Shown: positions 1-8,027 of the stretch, in pieces | How positions within the stretch are numbered: the first letter of the stretch is position 1 | How the letters are laid out: each line of letters begins with the position of its first letter | Origin: Larix sibirica | Lineage: Eukaryota; Streptophyta; Pinopsida; Pinales; Pinaceae | NCBI GenBank assembly: GCA_004151065.3 | Contig: NWUY0300042370.1 | Span: forward strand, 39,341-50,393 | Direction of reading: 5' to 3' | DNA: 11,053 bases | Position numbers and translations under genes: made by a program | Notes under the pieces: model-generated | The model's input: only the letters and a program-made list of their open reading frames with translations | The model's database searches: none | Told to the model about the DNA's origin: nothing

Positions 1-67
1 AGTTTTATATAGGCTTTCAGTCCATTATCATAGGTTGACACGAAAGATCATTGTTCAAAATATTTTT

Positions 68-145
68 AATCATCGAACCAGGCCATGTGATCACCCAGTG
101 CACCTTACGCCCGATAACAAGTGAAAGACCAAGCCTCTCTCAGAA
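68..145 (-). other. Possible degraded tRNA-like / SINE head (weak)
   Basis: Read on the minus strand, GGTTCGATGATT (68-79) resembles an RNA polymerase III B box. About 50 bases upstream of it, TGGTCTTTCACT (120-131) loosely resembles an A box. An AT-rich stretch follows the B box on the minus strand, as in many SINE tails. This spacing is acceptable for a tRNA-derived promoter, but the A-box match is poor, no cloverleaf was established and no target duplication was seen. It could be chance similarity. Confidence 0.22.
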
Positions 146-714
146 GTGGCTCTAAGTCATCCAGTGGGTAACAAATATTGCATAAAGATTACATGAACCG
201 ATAGAGAGTCTTAATCTGAGGGAAATCCACCACAACTGAGTTATGGTCGCAACTTGAATGAAGCTGCAATGCACGTTGATTTCCCCATGGAAGGCCTCAA
301 TGATCACTAAAACAACATTTCCAAGGATACGACTAACCCTAAAGGAAAATCGACATATTACGACAAAGAGAAGCTAGTCCTAGCTGGACTATTTCCATGC
401 AATTTGGTGGGCAAGATTGTAAGCAAAGATTGGGTAACAATGGATAAGGATTGCAAATGGGAGTCTCACGTGCATAGTATATGGTTAGGAAATTGACATT
501 TCAACCAATTGCATCAAAGCATGTTGCGGGTAGAGGGTAAAGCAATTAGATGGATAGTTTGGGTGGCTTGTTCAAGAAAAATGATGATGATTGATAAAGA
601 TCATCGAGAAAGAAACAACAAATAATCTGACAAATAGATTTCATTCGACTTAGTTATAATTCAAAGATCAATTCCAGCTGCACCCATGATGCCAAAAATT
701 TAGTTTACTAGGGT
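146..714. other. No recognisable gene
   Basis: A non-ATG reading frame of about 60 codons is open on the plus strand at roughly 309-495, ending in WLGN and a stop, but it matches no family I recognise. This stretch has a more even base composition and more CpG than the sequence after 960. No repeat, RNA gene or promoter could be supported. Confidence 0.4.
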
Positions 715-748
715 CCTACTTTTCCATTTCAATAAATGGAAAAGTAGG
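715..748. repeat. Perfect 15-bp inverted repeat with 4-base loop
   Basis: The arms at 715-729 (CCTACTTTTCCATTT) and 734-748 are exact reverse complements, separated by CAAT. The foldback could form a stable hairpin in DNA or RNA. No T-run or flanking gene makes it look like a terminator, which would in any case be a bacterial idea here. It may be a relic of a foldback or MITE-type element, but no target duplication was seen. Confidence 0.85.
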
Positions 749-959
749 AAGGATGTTGTGGCCACAAGAGAACCTCAAGTTCCAATATGGAGGAGACCAA
801 TTCATGAAAGAAGGAAACCAGAAAGGTATATTCCACATTATTTGCTCTCTAATTTTTCNGCAGGATTCCATTCGCTCTATGAGCGAGGAATCTAGCCGAC
901 GTGGATGGTTATGCTTCTCCACGGTTATGCTTCTCCACAGTGAAATGCCTACGGCGTAA
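749..959. other. Short unassigned open stretch, not supported as a gene
   Basis: Both strands are open for about 68 codons here (plus 753-959, minus 716-922), and the stretch includes one ambiguous base at 859. Neither translation contains a motif I recognise. The minus frame runs straight through the 715-748 hairpin. The double-sided openness and lack of motif argue against a real gene. It is richer in CpG than its right-hand neighbour. Confidence 0.35.
907..938. repeat. 16-bp tandem duplication
   Basis: GGTTATGCTTCTCCAC occurs twice in a row (907-922 and 923-938) with no mismatch. An exact copy suggests a fairly recent slippage or repair event compared with the degraded repeats elsewhere in the window. 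Confidence 0.9.
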
Positions 960-1355
960 TAAAAAATGAAAAATGTTTAATATGAATAAATTATAATGAT
1001 TATATTACTTCCTTAAAACATACCTTTTATAAATATTAAAAGGTAAATCATCATTCATTTCTTAAAATAACTATCCTTTGGATTTGATTAAGAAGTTCAA
1101 TAGGGATAGTTAAAAAAATATTTTTACACCTTGAAAAATTATCACCGTTGGAATTACTACTTATTCAAAGTGAGTGATTTACCCCATTATATTCTCTAAG
1201 AAAGCGTAGGATCCAAACCAATGTAAAACTATGAAAGGACCATGTAAAGAAAACCATGAGGTAAGTCTCTAGTAGAGTTCGTCATGGAGAAGGAGGAGGA
1301 GAATCTAAGTGTAAAATCATCCTCTAAACACAAAATGAAGCAAAACAAGTGTACT
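960..1355. other. AT-rich spacer, nothing recognised
   Basis: The composition becomes strongly AT-rich just after 959. No reading frame, RNA gene or mobile-element end could be supported on either strand. Confidence 0.5.
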
Positions 1356-1449
1356 AGTTATTATCCATGTTAAACAATTAATATAAAATCAAATGGAATA
1401 ATAGTTATTGTCCATGTTAAACAATTAATATAAAATCAAATGGAATAAT
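1356..1449. repeat. 47-bp tandem duplication, two copies
   Basis: Copy one is 1356-1402 and copy two is 1403-1449. They differ at one position only (eighth base, A against G). Each starts AGTTATT and ends GGAATAAT. The high identity points to a recent local duplication rather than to a long satellite. Confidence 0.92.
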
Positions 1450-2160
1450 AAGCAAATGAAGATATTTACTAGCACAATGGAAAATCAATGTAAATGAAGG
1501 ATATCACCTTGAGGAAGTGATGGACATGGCCACAAATATTTTTTTAAGGGGTTTTTAATCTCATTTTTAGGCAGGTAAAATTTTAAGGATCTATAATTTT
1601 CTTGAAGTGTAGAGACCTTAGCCAACCTTACTAATTCTTAAAATTCCAACCATAAAATATTTGGTGATATTTTCATAAAAAATTTCAAATTTGTAAGGGT
1701 TTTATACAGTGTTTGGACAATTTTGGCGATGCTTAGGGGTAAAGAAATTTATCCTATGAAATATGGGTGAATCATGTTAGAAAAAATGGAAATTGACCAA
1801 TCTTAAAAAAAAAACGAAAATTAGCCCATGGGCTAAATTTCACCCCTAAAATTTTCCTTGATTTTAGGACATTGTCTTTGATTTTGGAGTAAATTGGGAA
1901 GCATTTCCCCCTATGATATGACCAATTGAGGAGAAATTTTGGTAGCACAACCATTCATGAAGCTCAATAAATTAGATTGAAGCATGTGGTCTTAACAATA
2001 TTTTTCTAAAAAGTATTAGAAGCCTAGGGTTGCTTTCATTGAGCTTGAGAAAATGGTTGGAGGAGGCCTTCATTTATAGATTTCCCCCGGGAGGAAATTG
2101 AGGGAAATAGAGCTCCATGTCAAAGCTTGGTTTGTGTGTTTGTATTTACTCCAAGTATAG
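1450..2160. other. No recognisable gene; possible old LTR-like end
   Basis: Only a short minus-strand frame (1772-1954) without known motifs is open here. Near the right end, TTTATA at 2073-2078 lies a few bases before a near-palindrome TTTCCCCCGGGAGGAAA at 2081-2097. This could be a promoter-like remnant of an LTR, but no paired repeat or boundary was found, so it is not called as an element. Confidence 0.35.
1821..1836. repeat. 16-bp perfect palindrome
   Basis: TTAGCCCATGGGCTAA equals its own reverse complement. After one mismatched pair, three further A/T pairs outside extend the symmetry. It may be a chance palindrome in AT-rich DNA or a remnant of a foldback; no function can be assigned. 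Confidence 0.8.
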
Positions 2161-2165
2161 ACATG
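2161..2165. other. Target-site duplication, left copy (ACATG)
   Basis: ACATG directly precedes the left end of the miniature LTR element and is repeated exactly after its right end at 2800-2804. Five bases is the usual duplication length left by plant LTR-retrotransposon integrases. Confidence 0.88.
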
Positions 2166-2433
2166 TGTTGCGATGACCAAGGTATCATGCATTCAAGAAG
2201 AGACTATAAAATACACACACAAAAGCATCACAACAGGGTATTGGGAAGGGACGTCCAATCCATTTGTATTCATTCTTGGATATTTATTTATACATCATAG
2301 GAGAGGTTGGATCGTTTTCACCCACTCCAACTACTAATTTGTTAGGGTTATCTTTATCCATTTACACACACATTTAATATATTATGCATAATACAATGAT
2401 GAAATTTATGGGGCCTAAAAGGTCCCCTCAACA
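2166..2433 (-). repeat. 3' LTR of the miniature element
   Basis: This 268-bp repeat aligns without gaps to 2532-2799, with about 32 mismatches. On the minus strand it begins TGTTGAGGGG next to the purine tract and ends CAACA beside the left target duplication. A TATAAATA motif (minus, 2285-2292) sits at the same offset as in the other copy. Confidence 0.88.
2285..2292 (-). promoter_or_regulatory. TATA-like box in the 3' LTR
   Basis: TATAAATA on the minus strand, at 119 bases from the left LTR edge. The identical motif at the same offset in the other LTR (2651-2658) shows it survived while the neighbourhood diverged. Confidence 0.5.
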
Positions 2434-2531
2434 TATCCCCCAGCCTCAAATCCTTCTTCGCCCTGAAGAATTTGTGCAACAACATACTGGGTCTCTTCTC
2501 CTACTGAAGTAATCCCTAGCAACGACGTAGG
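2434..2531 (-). other. 98-bp interior of the miniature element, with purine tract
   Basis: On the minus strand the interior ends with GAGGCTGGGGG (2437-2447), three bases before the 3' LTR, which fits a polypurine tract used to prime plus-strand DNA. The opposite end, beside the 5' LTR, reads CCTACGTCGTTGC on the minus strand and does not resemble the common plant primer-binding site. Two minus-strand frames cross the interior without a stop; one contains GEETQYVVAQILQGEEGFEA. I do not recognise this as a known protein, and 98 bases open in two frames is not strong evidence of coding. Confidence 0.6.
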
Positions 2532-2799
2532 TGTTGTGATCACCAAGGTCTCATGCATTCATGAAGAGACTATAAAATACACATGCACAACCATCAAGGA
2601 AGGGTATTGAGAAGGGATGTCCAATCCATTTGTATTCATTCTCAGATAATTATTTATACATCATAGAATAGGTTGGAGCGGCTGCACCCACTCCAACTAC
2701 TCATTCGTTAGGGTTATCATTATACATTTACACATACATTTAATATATTATGCACAATACAATGATGACATTTATGGGGTCTAAATGGTCCCCTCAACA
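2532..2799 (-). repeat. 5' LTR of the miniature element
   Basis: The 268-bp partner of 2166-2433, with the same TGTTG and CAACA ends. By orientation this is the upstream LTR, whose promoter would drive transcription to the left. It abuts the right copy of the target duplication at 2800. Confidence 0.88.
2651..2658 (-). promoter_or_regulatory. TATA-like box in the 5' LTR
   Basis: TATAAATA on the minus strand, conserved in sequence and offset between both LTRs. It is the best promoter candidate of the element and supports the minus orientation. Confidence 0.5.
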
Positions 2800-2804
2800 A
2801 CATG
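2800..2804. other. Target-site duplication, right copy (ACATG)
   Basis: Exact repeat of 2161-2165. Removing the element and one copy restores an uninterrupted site reading GTATAGACATGTACATC. Confidence 0.88.
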
Positions 2805-5800
2805 TACATCTTCATTGAGTGGATAAATCTAGATGGTATGGGATTGGCCTGACTAACCCACCCCCTGAGATGACCATGCTATTCAATGGGTCACTGAATC
2901 TAATGTTTCTTGGTGTAATATGAATCGTGTATGTATTAAAGGATTTCATGCATAGTTGTGCACCACCTAAAATCACGGGCCACATAGTTCTCCATTATGG
3001 TGAAATTTAATGTTGACTTGTGTCCTCCATGATTTTTTTTTCTTTTGTCAATTTTTTGAGGCTTATAAGTGGTGGTTAATGCTAATTTATGGTATCTTTG
3101 GCCCAAATTTCTAAAGTAGACCAAAATTGGTTCAATAATAGATGCCCTTGATATGAGAGGTTAGAAAAGAATTGTATCTAATGGAAATATATCATGTGTT
3201 TGTGTTAAGGTACTTAGAGAGAGATATTCTTACAAGGGTAACCACTAAGAGAAAAAAATGAGGCCACTTGTAAAACAACATTGATGAGGTGAAATTTTCA
3301 AACAATATGGGCATACCCATGCTTGTGAAATATTCAATTCAAGTAAAAAATGGGTTCATGTCTCTATAAGATGGAAAATATGAAGCTAGGTCATGATATA
3401 CATTAAAATGAATGTTGGTTCCATATAAGACATGTGGTGTAACAATGTCGGTTGGTGCGGGCATAAAATTGTTGGAGATGTGACACACAATATGGGAGGG
3501 TATGGGAGGGTTGAATAACTCAACAAATGTAAGCCTAGTTTGGAGCTTCATAATAATTTTGGAATGGAATTGTATGTGTCTGTGGTCTTCAACTAGATCT
3601 AGAACATTGGCCTCACAATGTTTGGATCCTTGAGATGCGATAATGAGTTGTGGTTGAGCATGGGAGAATACATATTGTTAGTAATCAATGATGAAAATAT
3701 CCCTAGATGATAGGTATCCCAATGATAATGATAATGCATACTAAGAATAGTATGAGCCAATGCAATGTGATTAGATGATCTGAAGCCAAACATTGAAAGG
3801 AACCATGTAGTCAAGGATCAATCATAGAAATCCACTACTGCATGAGAGGTAAATTACCAATACGGAAAATGGTAACCAAGGTATTTTGCCTCTAAATCAA
3901 ACCCTAGAAAAAATTATTATGGGGGAAGGTCCATTATATAAATAAAAATGATAGTTCCTTGTAAACCAACATAGATTATAAAGAGAAATGATAGATGATA
4001 CGGACTTGGAGTTGTCACAATAAGACAAAGAAATGATGGGTAGGATATACATGTCTTCCCTTGAAAGGAGCATAAAGGATGATTGGAATCAGTATAAACA
4101 ATAAATACTAATGAGATAATTCAATGAAATATCAATGTGGAGACTAAGAGTAAATAAATGTAAAGGACATATTGTACGCCATAGATATGAATCTAAACTG
4201 AAAGTGTGAGTGTGACTCAAAAGAGGGATGAGTGAGACTCAAGGGAAATAGCGAAAAAGTTGGTAGGATGATAAGGATTAGGATTCGAGACCCAATGATC
4301 CCTACAAATGAATAAGATGAGGTGACATAGTACTATTTATTTGAACAAGGGTGACACTAACAACTGCTTTAACTAGTGAAAAGATATAACATGGGGCAAA
4401 ACTTGGTGATTATGTAAAAAATTCATTTTCCTTCCTTTTTTTTTGATATTTTTTTTATGTTTTGGATTTGTGGTTACCTACTATATGTTTTTTGGTTTTG
4501 TCTTTTATAAAGAATAATATAACAATGTATGTTACAATGAGGGGAACAATTCCATATGTGACCAAGCAATTTCGAAGAATGTATAACGAACCTATTAATA
4601 TATGGGTGTTAACAAGTAGGGTACGCAAGGTGGGTGTCTTTATAAAATGTGTGGGATGGATGTTTGACAAATGATTGGAGTGAAAAAATGGGTTTAACAA
4701 CATGAGTGGGAAACAAAGAAACAAACCAAAGAGCAACTACTTGGGAATGAGTCTCTTTATACAATAAGAGATTGAGAGGACTCCTGATGTTAGTGACATT
4801 GTGTGGTTGCATGCATTCTAAATTGAAATTGTGCTAAACTTGGTAGAGCCATGTAAATAAAATTTCCATTACCCAACAACTGTCATAAATCAACTTGGAG
4901 GGGAAGGGAAACTATTTGGGACGATGTGGAACCTGTGGAAATTCAGGAGTGGACAAAGGTAAAAAAGTATCATTTGCATAGGGAAAGCCTACAATACTTT
5001 TTTTTCCATGTTGTCGCACTCCCATTATCCATCCCCATGGGAAATAATTATATGTTTTTTTAACTTTCCATCCCCATTCAACAATTATCTCATGAATATC
5101 CCTAATCAACAATTGGATCATGAATATTAAACATGCCACAAGTGGGATTTCAACCATATGTGGGGAGGATAACAACTTCTCCTATCTACCTCTTGAACTA
5201 TACCTAATTGATAGGAAAATCCTACACTTACATGTTAATGAAATGAATATAACTAAAGGGGGGTGATGATGGACAAGAGGATAAATCAAAGGTACAAACA
5301 AATCTAGTCCAAGTTCAAATATCCAAGAAAGAACAATTGGAAAGTCTTGATAGACTTTCTATGAGTTACAAAATTCATGGGAGTGTGTCCAACCTTAAAT
5401 TGTTGGACATCGTACCATGTGGGAAAAATAAATGTTCTTCAATATGGAGCATTGTTCCAAGATATCTATATCGAGTGAAAAAAGAGGGTTTCACTAGGGG
5501 GAACTGAAGATATTTGTCAAAGAAAATGTTGAAGTGCATGCTAGAGGATCAACAAGGACCAATAATAAATTTTATGGTGTAAATAAGGTGGATATGATCT
5601 AAGGACGATCTAAAGAGGTAGTATCCCGTAAGATATATTTAGGGCATATAATTTTATGATCAAGGGGGTGGGAAGTACATTTGCACATGAGAGGAAAAAT
5701 CAATGTGGTGATACCTAAGTGTGTAGGTACAATGGCAATTCACAAGTCTAGTATGGGAAAATGATCCAAGTACTTGCACTTGCCGAGGGGGGGGGGGTAG

Positions 5801-6009
5801 ATATTGCGCAAATGATGGAGGTGATCCCACAAGTCATTTTCAAAGCATGTGGTGGAGATAATAGGCTCTAAGGTTGAAAGGTAACACCCATGAATGGGGT
5901 ATATGGAAGAGAATCCCGTGGATATTTTGGGTAATGATGTCCTTTATGAACTCATTTTTAAGGGAATATAATGGAAAAAGAGTCACATAATATGAGAGGC
6001 ACTCCCATG
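2805..6009. other. Long stretch without recognisable genes; purine-rich plus strand
   Basis: Many short frames (under about 95 codons) are open on the minus strand, for example at 3339-3551, 3599-3814, 4455-4736 and 4912-5175, but none shows a known domain, and they fit the low frequency of minus-strand stops expected where the plus strand is rich in A and G. Small repeats include a 10-bp tandem copy of TATGGGAGGG (3491-3510) and a run of 11 G (5787-5797). From about 3130 onward the plus strand carries more A and G than T and C, continuing through the minisatellite. This might be the non-coding interior of an old retroelement, but no ends were found. Confidence 0.45.
3491..3510. repeat. 10-bp tandem duplication
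   Basis: TATGGGAGGG occurs twice in direct succession with no mismatch, followed by TTG. Too short to assign a source. Confidence 0.8.
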
Positions 6010-6910
6010 GGAGGCCAAAAAACATAAAAATGAACTCTTTATTTTTGAAAGGAGGCCAAGGATCCTAAAAAGAGCACTCCCACATTATGTAGCAAGGATA
6101 GGTTAAGCTAAAAAGTGTCACTCCTTTGGGAAGGGAGGCCAATATAGCCTAAAATAGGCACTTCTGGTATGAGTGTGGAGGCCAATGCAAACCTATAAAA
6201 GGTCATTCCCATCATGACTATGTAGGCCAAGGTAAACCTAAAAAAGGGCACTCACAACATGAGTATGGAGGTCGAGTAAACCTAAAATGAGGCACACATT
6301 GTGACTAAGGAGGCCAATGTAAACCTAAAATGGGCACTCCAAGATTTGGGCATGGAGGCTACTTATCTTGGCAAAGTGCACTTCAAGATTCGGGAGGGCA
6401 GTCTAGGTAACCTAAGAATAAAAATCCAAGCTTTGGGTAATCACTCAACCATGAAATCTAGAAAAGGGATTCCAAGATTTGGGTAGGGAATCCAAGTAAC
6501 CTTAAAAGAGAAATCTGAGTTATGGTTAAGTGGGCTATGTAATCTAAAAAATGTCACTCTAACATTTGGGTAGGGAGGATAGGTAACCTAAAAAAGGTGG
6601 CACTTATATCATGGGAAAGGAGGCCAAGATAACTTTAAAATGATAACACTCCTATAATGAGCAAGGAAGACAAGGTAAACTAGAAAAGGTGGCACTCTCA
6701 TCATGAGTTGGTGGGGCAATGTAACCAAAAAAAGGAAACACTCTCTTAATGAACAAAGAGGTACATGTAACCTAAAAAGGAAAAACTTGCATCATAATCA
6801 AGATGGAAAAGATAACCTAAAAAAAGTGACACTCTCATCATGAGAAAGGAAGCCAAGGTAACCTAGAAAAGGTACTATTCCATCATGAGTAGGGAGGTCA
6901 ATGTAACGAA
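6010..6910. repeat. Degenerate minisatellite, about 21 copies of a 39-50 bp unit
   Basis: A recurring unit begins GGAGGCCAAGGTAACCTAAA, continues with an A/G run and GGCACTC, then CATCATGAGTA. Unit starts fall near 6010, 6051, 6092, 6134, 6177, 6222, 6267, 6309, 6354, 6393, 6435, 6486, 6531, 6574, 6619, 6665, 6710, 6757, 6802, 6848 and 6892, giving spacings of 39-50 and mostly 42-46. The better copies lie at 6177-6353 and 6574-6910; those around 6393-6530 are most decayed. A partial, worse unit may start near 5962. The period is not a multiple of three and stops are frequent, so this is not a protein repeat. Confidence 0.85.
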
Positions 6911-7172
6911 AAGTGCATGGAAACAAATTAACATGACATCTATTTTTTTGTTCAATTTATCATCCTAATTGTATTGAAGGTGGTTTGGTATACAAAGGTT
7001 TGTGCTCAATGTGAGAAAATGGTGGAAGTGGCTACATGGTTCGTTTGCGCAATAAGGTGTTCTACTCAATCAAGACAAAGGATGGAGATCCCTCTTATCA
7101 TGGAGGTCGCATCCTATGATTGAATTTTATCAGTTGTGAGGAATGGTTACTTTCTTGGTGGATAATTGAGGA
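6911..7172. other. Flank between minisatellite and LTR, nothing recognised
   Basis: Unique-looking sequence without a supported frame, RNA gene or repeat. The five bases next to the LTR, GAGGA (7168-7172), should be the target duplication of the gypsy element, but its other copy lies outside the window. Confidence 0.4.
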
Positions 7173-7440
7173 TGTTATGCACCAAATACCCCAAATAACA
7201 TAAAACTAGAAAGAAGTGGTAACTCCATGCCTTGAGAATGGAAGATAAAAAATTAACGAGAAGTCTCTTCGAGGGAGCAACCTCATTTGATAATATAAAA
7301 AACACATAATATGAGATGATAATTCAAATGAGTCTTTTTGTTATAAATAAGAGATAACGTGGGCATGATGTGTCCTACACTCTAGGCCAACATAACTATA
7401 ACTAATATATTAATCACGAGTGAGCTTTAGGGCCCTAACA
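7173..7440 (-). repeat. 3' LTR of the chromovirus
   Basis: On the minus strand the LTR starts TGTTAGGGCCC three bases after a polypurine tract and ends GCATAACA at 7173, giving matched ends TGTTA/TAACA and a length of 268 bp. The right boundary is fixed by the polypurine tract. The left boundary rests only on the terminal inverted repeat, because the partner LTR is not in the window. It shows no clear homology to the LTRs at 2166-2799 beyond the end bases. Confidence 0.72.
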
Positions 7441-7443
7441 TAG

Positions 7444-7455
7444 CCCCCCTCTTTT
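7444..7455 (-). promoter_or_regulatory. Polypurine tract (plus-strand primer site)
   Basis: AAAAGAGGGGGG on the minus strand, followed by CTA and then the LTR start. This is where reverse transcriptase would start plus-strand DNA. It overlaps the final stop codon of pol (7454-7456), a tight packing common in chromoviruses. Confidence 0.85.
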
Positions 7456-7630
7456 AAAAAATATTTTCCCTTAAAGATTGTACTTGAGGATGTTTCTTCA
7501 TGAATTTCTCATATTCCCATGTAGCTTCTTCTAGAGGAATATTCTTCCACTTGCTTAGGCACTTCGTAATGGTTCTATTCCAAAGAGAAAGAGAATGTCT
7601 ATCAGTAGCTCTTTCTGGTTCAAGAATCAA
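7454..7630 (-). pseudogene. Chromodomain end of chromovirus pol (fragment)
   Basis: A clean frame of 58 codons plus TAA. It reads through TKCLSKWKNIPLEEATWEYE, which carries the typical chromodomain core: a K-W-K strand, then the acidic E-E-A-T-W-E segment. Residues that follow (KFMKKHPQVQ) fit the C-terminal helix. In living chromoviruses this domain sits at the integrase C-terminus and steers insertion to particular chromatin marks. This is the best-preserved piece of the element, with no internal stop. It is in a different frame from the remnant just upstream, so it is cut off from the rest of pol. Confidence 0.85.
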
Positions 7631-7655
7631 CTTTCCTTAATCTAATTTGTGAAGT

Positions 7656-7927
7656 TTAGTTTTTTTTTAGGAAAGATATGTGGAATACCTTATGAATGTG
7701 AGAAGAAGGAAAATCTAAACCGTAGGAAAAATCTCCAAGAATATTATAGGGTTCATAAAATTTTGGAGCAAGTTTTTTATTCTTGTTTTGTTTGAGAGTA
7801 TATTTTTATAAGGTTGAAGCCTCAAAAATACCCTACTCCCCACCTTAAATTTCCTTTCAGTAAATGTTGGCCATCTTGTTTCTTTATCCCATTCTTGACC
7901 ATTTGAAATTTTTATTTGAGAATTCAC
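7656..7927 (-). pseudogene. Integrase C-terminal region (fragment)
   Basis: The upper part (7715-7927) contains KFKVGSRVFLRLQPY, a strong match to the segment before the GPY/F module of gypsy integrases. In a shifted frame at about 7660-7763 come FYEPYNILG and then SSHIHKVFHISFLKK, the usual continuation. The GPY-type motif itself is altered to EPY. At least one frameshift lies within this module. The distance from the integrase core looks shorter than usual for the family, suggesting an internal deletion, but the exact size cannot be given by eye. Confidence 0.82.
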
Positions 7928-8027
7928 AATGTTTCTTTAGAATTGTTAATATATGAGTCTATTGCTTGTACTTTGTAAAATGTATGTGATATGTGAACCA
8001 ATGAGATTTATTTCCTAAAGAATATCA

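Larger units (their letters stand above)
2166..2799 (-). mobile_element. TRIM-like miniature LTR retrotransposon, complete
   Basis: The element is 634 bp: two 268-bp direct repeats (2166-2433 and 2532-2799) around a 98-bp interior. It starts TGTTG and ends CAACA, and an exact 5-bp duplication ACATG (2161-2165, 2800-2804) flanks it, so both boundaries are firm. There is no room for gag or pol, so it must have been moved by enzymes of another element. Minus orientation is inferred from a purine tract next to the LTR at 2433 and a TATA-like box in both LTRs. TRIM elements as a class usually have LTRs of roughly 100-250 bp and very short interiors, and this fits at the long end. The usual primer-binding site for initiator tRNA-Met is not visible beside the 5' LTR. 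LTR divergence of about 12% (32 mismatches, no gaps) says the insertion is old. Confidence 0.88.

Noticed and set aside
753-959. Plus-strand frame of 68 codons
   Set aside because: No recognised motif, the opposite strand is equally open, and an ambiguous base lies inside.
4455-4736. Minus-strand frame of 93 codons rich in hydrophobic residues
   Set aside because: The hydrophobic look comes from T-rich minus-strand sequence opposite purine-rich DNA; no domain, and overlapping frames are open too.
4912-5175. Minus-strand frame of 87 codons
   Set aside because: No family similarity recognised, and it fits the reduced stop frequency of this strand.
5341-5361. GAAAGTC/GACTTTC inverted repeat
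   Set aside because: Seven-base arms are expected by chance in a window this long.
5787-5797. Run of 11 G as a possible polypurine tract of a plus-strand element
   Set aside because: The following sequence TAGATATTG does not begin a convincing LTR, and no partner repeat was found.
6301-6486. Plus-strand frame of 61 codons
   Set aside because: It runs across several units of the minisatellite, whose period is not a multiple of three.
6010-6910. CRISPR-like array
   Set aside because: Units are diverged throughout, with no conserved repeat alternating with unique spacers, and the context is eukaryotic.
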